NCBI GenBank assembly: GCA_937864935.1
Contig: CALMDN010000017.1
Coordinates: 1 to 9,450, forward strand
Reading direction: 5' to 3'
Source of the DNA: an uncultured Bacteroidales bacterium
GTDB lineage: Bacteria; Bacteroidota; Bacteroidia; Bacteroidales; Lentimicrobiaceae
DNA length: 9,450 bases
Position 1 is the stretch's first letter. The number at the start of each line of letters is the position of its first letter. A program made the position numbers and the translations under genes. Shown here one piece after another: positions 6,759 to 9,450 of the stretch. The notes beneath the pieces were generated by a model. The model had not been told where the DNA came from. It made no database searches and saw only the letters and a list, made by a program, of their open reading frames with translations.

Positions 6759-9449
6759 TTATTTCGTTCTGACTACCTTTCGGGCTGTTAAATCATTCTC
6801 CGTCTTCAGACGAAGGATATAGAGTCCGCTGCTTACGTCAATCCCTTGCTGATCAGTGCCATCCCAAGCCACCGAATGATCTCCGGCTGTCTGGTTTCCA
6901 TCTGCAAGCACCTTTATCAGTTTCCCTTCGGCATTGTATATCTCAAGCAAAGCCGGGCCGGGTTCTGCCATATGGTAATGGATCACCGTTTGGCTGATGA
7001 ACGGATTTGGCTGAGCTGCCCCGAGAAAATCCTTACCCTGCTCTGAATACTTGTCCTCACCGGTTGAGGTAATGATCGTTCCGAATGGCGGATCGGTGGT
7101 GAATTTAATGGCCCTGCCGGGAATTATTGGTGAAGCGGCGGGATCATATACATCGTCGTAAACATACTGAATACCGGTGTACAAGGTGTTGTTCTCAATA
7201 CCGATGGTGCAGCTTGAAGTGAGATCAGCCCTCTGGTACTGCAGTATGATTTCTCCGTCGTTGGTCAGGGTATTGTTAAATGCCGGATCATACAATATGA
7301 CCTGGAACTTGGCCCATCCTTCCTTATCGCCTGTCGAACTGATCGTTACCATGTCCCACTCGACAATAAACCGTTTGCCTAACTGATCGTGGAAAGTATA
7401 GATCTGACCGTTGGTGAAATCCATATCGAACAGGTTATCCCATAAAACTGCAACCATGTTGTTTACGTTGTCGTCATTCGGAAGCTCAATATTGACCGGA
7501 TTGGTCTGGTTTCCTGATCCGAAAGCGATCCAGCCATCGGTACTGACCCGGATCTGGGTGTAAGCAGCACCATAATACCTGAAACTGAAAGGCAGGTTCA
7601 CAGTGCGGGTATATTCCGATGCATTGACTCCGGGAAGAGCCGTTCCAATCCCATTGATTTCTGTCCATTCATATACCGGGGTCTCATCGTAGAATGAATC
7701 GCCGTTCTCATAAGCATAATATCCATATTCATCTGGTCCGGTATAATCAGAAACGGTGAGCCTTGAAACCGGAATTGAAAATGTACCCTCGGTCTGGAAC
7801 GGATACAGTCCATTGCTTGTGGAGAACAGAACTGTAAAATCAGCGATGGTATCGGCAGGGCAATCCGGCGAAACAACAATTTTGAAGTAGTTGATTTCAT
7901 TGGTAGCTGTATCCTGCGCACTCAGGCTGCCGAAAACGCCATATTCGTCGGTGATGGTGATGAATGGGCTGCTGCTGGCCAGTATTCCTGTAACGCCCGG
8001 TGCTGCATCCAGTCCGGTATTTTCAACAAGCAGGACAATGGCAGCCGATTCACCCGGGTTCAGCCTGTAATCCGGATGATCAGAACCAAAATCATGAACT
8101 ACAAATTGATTGATTCTCAAGTCGCATCCGTTGACAGTGGTTTCAAATACATAATCCCAGGAAGAACTGGTACTGGTAAGATGCAGGTTGAATCTCAATG
8201 TTGCACCAACCGGACAACTGGCGTTGATGTGAAACTCAAACGGAGAACCGGAACCCGTACTCCCGGATGCAATGTTTCCGAAGTTTACCGGGTTGGTACT
8301 GACGACGTCGGCAAACTCAGGTGTCAGGGTAGTAAGCACTCCCTGAACGTTGGAAGCGGTTCCGCTTCCCCAGTTTTTAAGCACGAAGCTGATCGAACAA
8401 AGCTCGCCGGGGTTCAACAGGCCGTCATTGTTTCCGTCGAGGTCATCGGTAGCAGGATTGCCTTGAGGCATCACCAGTTCGGCAGGCCTTGTCACAACGA
8501 TCTGCCCCTGGAAAGGAATCACATTGCCACCCCTCACTATCAGGGTGAGGGTCTCTTCATCTTCCGGAATACAGTCGATGAAAGCAATGCCTTGTTCGTT
8601 GGTATAGGCGGTGGCAAACAATTCAGCACCGGTGATACACACCTGGGCATTGCTCACCGGCTGGCCGGAAGTGAGGTGTGAAACATTTACCTGAAGATGA
8701 TTGTTGCCGACATTAATACTGGTAGGATAATTACAGGTGACCAGTTGTGGGAGGTCTTTCCAGATGTGTATGCTCGGGTCTCCCAGAATGCAGTAAATCT
8801 TGTAATGGTATTCTACATAAGAATCGTAGGGTCCGAACTGATTGTACATGTAAAGCTTACCCCGCAGCATCGCTTCACCCGGCGTGTCCAGACCTTCACG
8901 GAACATCCCGACATAGATTCCCCTGTCAATATAATTGTTGTATGTGGTATGGGTGTTGGAAGTTGGTCCGATAAAGCAGGCGGCTCCCTTCGGGGAAGTC
9001 AGGGTTCCTGATTCAATCCATTCTTCGCCAAAGCAGTTGCCTTCACTGGCATCAAACATGGCGACACCGCAGCCTATACTGGTTACAAAAGGCATTTTCT
9101 GCCCGTTTGTGAGGCTGGTTACATCGGAAGTCTGAAAACTGTAGCAGTTGGCCGACCAGCCCGAAGACCAGCCTTCACCGCGGTAGTTCAGGAAACTTCT
9201 GCCTTCATTGATGGCTGCGGTCACATCCTCCAGATCATAGGTGCATGGCGTACCTGTCCAGAAATCACCATCACTCATCAGTGTATCCACACTGGTGAAG
9301 CCACCCTCATTCAGCATGAGATTGGCTGCTATCCGCTTGGTGTATACCTGTGAAGCATATGCATTGTTGGAACAGCAAACCCCTTTTTTAAACCAGGCCG
9401 GATCGGTAACATAGGGGGCTGTTTCATATTGCTTGAACTTGTTAACCAT
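6759..9449 (-). CDS. Gingipain-like (peptidase C25) T9SS-secreted multidomain protein, N-terminus off window
   Basis: The frame is open at the right edge; the first Met visible is almost certainly internal. Counting from it (896 residues): residues 1-235 are the C-terminal part of a C25 domain. It includes NYRGEGW (88-94), PFVTSIGCG (120-128) with the likely nucleophile Cys127, CFGEEW (139-144), and a final GDPSIHIW. Next comes an Ig-like domain (about 236-325), then a DLDGNNDGLLNPGE segment resembling a calcium loop that opens a pair of beta-sandwich, CARDB-like domains to about 560. A further beta domain covers about 570-790. Residues 811-896 are a type A T9SS sorting domain, with PNPF at its start, a FlgD-like GDHSVAWDGTDQQG and SSGLYILRLKT, ending KVVRTK. 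The product should cross the outer membrane and be attached or released. The position of the catalytic His (GHG in gingipains) is Glu92 here. The gene ends 30 bases before pgsB. Confidence 0.9.
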   Translation of the reverse strand: MVNKFKQYETAPYVTDPAWFKKGVCCSNNAYASQVYTKRIAANLMLNEGGFTSVDTLMSDGDFWTGTPCTYDLEDVTAAINEGRSFLNYRGEGWSSGWSANCYSFQTSDVTSLTNGQKMPFVTSIGCGVAMFDASEGNCFGEEWIESGTLTSPKGAACFIGPTSNTHTTYNNYIDRGIYVGMFREGLDTPGEAMLRGKLYMYNQFGPYDSYVEYHYKIYCILGDPSIHIWKDLPQLVTCNYPTSINVGNNHLQVNVSHLTSGQPVSNAQVCITGAELFATAYTNEQGIAFIDCIPEDEETLTLIVRGGNVIPFQGQIVVTRPAELVMPQGNPATDDLDGNNDGLLNPGELCSISFVLKNWGSGTASNVQGVLTTLTPEFADVVSTNPVNFGNIASGSTGSGSPFEFHINASCPVGATLRFNLHLTSTSSSWDYVFETTVNGCDLRINQFVVHDFGSDHPDYRLNPGESAAIVLLVENTGLDAAPGVTGILASSSPFITITDEYGVFGSLSAQDTATNEINYFKIVVSPDCPADTIADFTVLFSTSNGLYPFQTEGTFSIPVSRLTVSDYTGPDEYGYYAYENGDSFYDETPVYEWTEINGIGTALPGVNASEYTRTVNLPFSFRYYGAAYTQIRVSTDGWIAFGSGNQTNPVNIELPNDDNVNNMVAVLWDNLFDMDFTNGQIYTFHDQLGKRFIVEWDMVTISSTGDKEGWAKFQVILYDPAFNNTLTNDGEIILQYQRADLTSSCTIGIENNTLYTGIQYVYDDVYDPAASPIIPGRAIKFTTDPPFGTIITSTGEDKYSEQGKDFLGAAQPNPFISQTVIHYHMAEPGPALLEIYNAEGKLIKVLADGNQTAGDHSVAWDGTDQQGIDVSSGLYILRLKTENDLTARKVVRTK

Positions 9450-9450
9450 C

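Noticed and set aside
8076..8681. 201-residue open frame on the plus strand
   Set aside because: It is antisense to the well-supported C25 protein domains, has no recognisable motif, and reads as a shadow of the coding strand.

Overview
The window looks like a piece of a Bacteroidota chromosome, probably a Bacteroidales-like environmental lineage and possibly from a metagenome assembly. Three things support this. The large gene at the right edge ends in a type IX secretion (T9SS) C-terminal sorting domain. Two lipoproteins carry acidic or proline-rich residues just after the lipid-anchored cysteine. No start codon is preceded by a convincing Shine-Dalgarno sequence. Every supported gene lies on the minus strand, so transcription runs from high to low coordinates.

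In transcription order: (1) 9449-6759 is the C-terminal 896 residues of a gingipain-like (C25) secreted protein; its start lies beyond the right edge. (2) 6728-3921 is a poly-gamma-glutamate (PGA) synthesis core: pgsB (Mur-ligase-like amide ligase), pgsC (membrane partner, 4-base ATGA overlap with pgsB) and pgsW (PGA-system protein of unknown mechanism). (3) 3791-1699 holds two exported proteins: an unrecognised 307-residue protein built from two copies of one beta-rich domain, and a 380-residue probable outer-membrane beta-barrel. (4) 1652-642 is a lipoprotein with seven LVIVD-type repeats, probably a beta-propeller. (5) 523 down to about 51 is the N-terminal part of a GH53 endo-beta-1,4-galactanase lipoprotein.

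Gaps within the block from the C25 gene to the LVIVD lipoprotein are 30, -4, 16, 129, 26 and 46 bases, so one transcript is plausible. No pgsA/capA-type gene is seen. The most interesting reading is that a Gram-negative PGA locus carries its own periplasmic and outer-membrane proteins that could export or anchor the polymer.

The left edge is anomalous. The first 50 bases are an exact inverted copy of bases 72-121, so the GH53 frame folds back on itself and stops. This resembles a fold-back at a contig end more than a natural gene end, though a real inverted duplication cannot be excluded. No tRNA, rRNA, CRISPR array, insertion sequence or confident promoter was seen. No gene-free stretch exceeds 300 bases.
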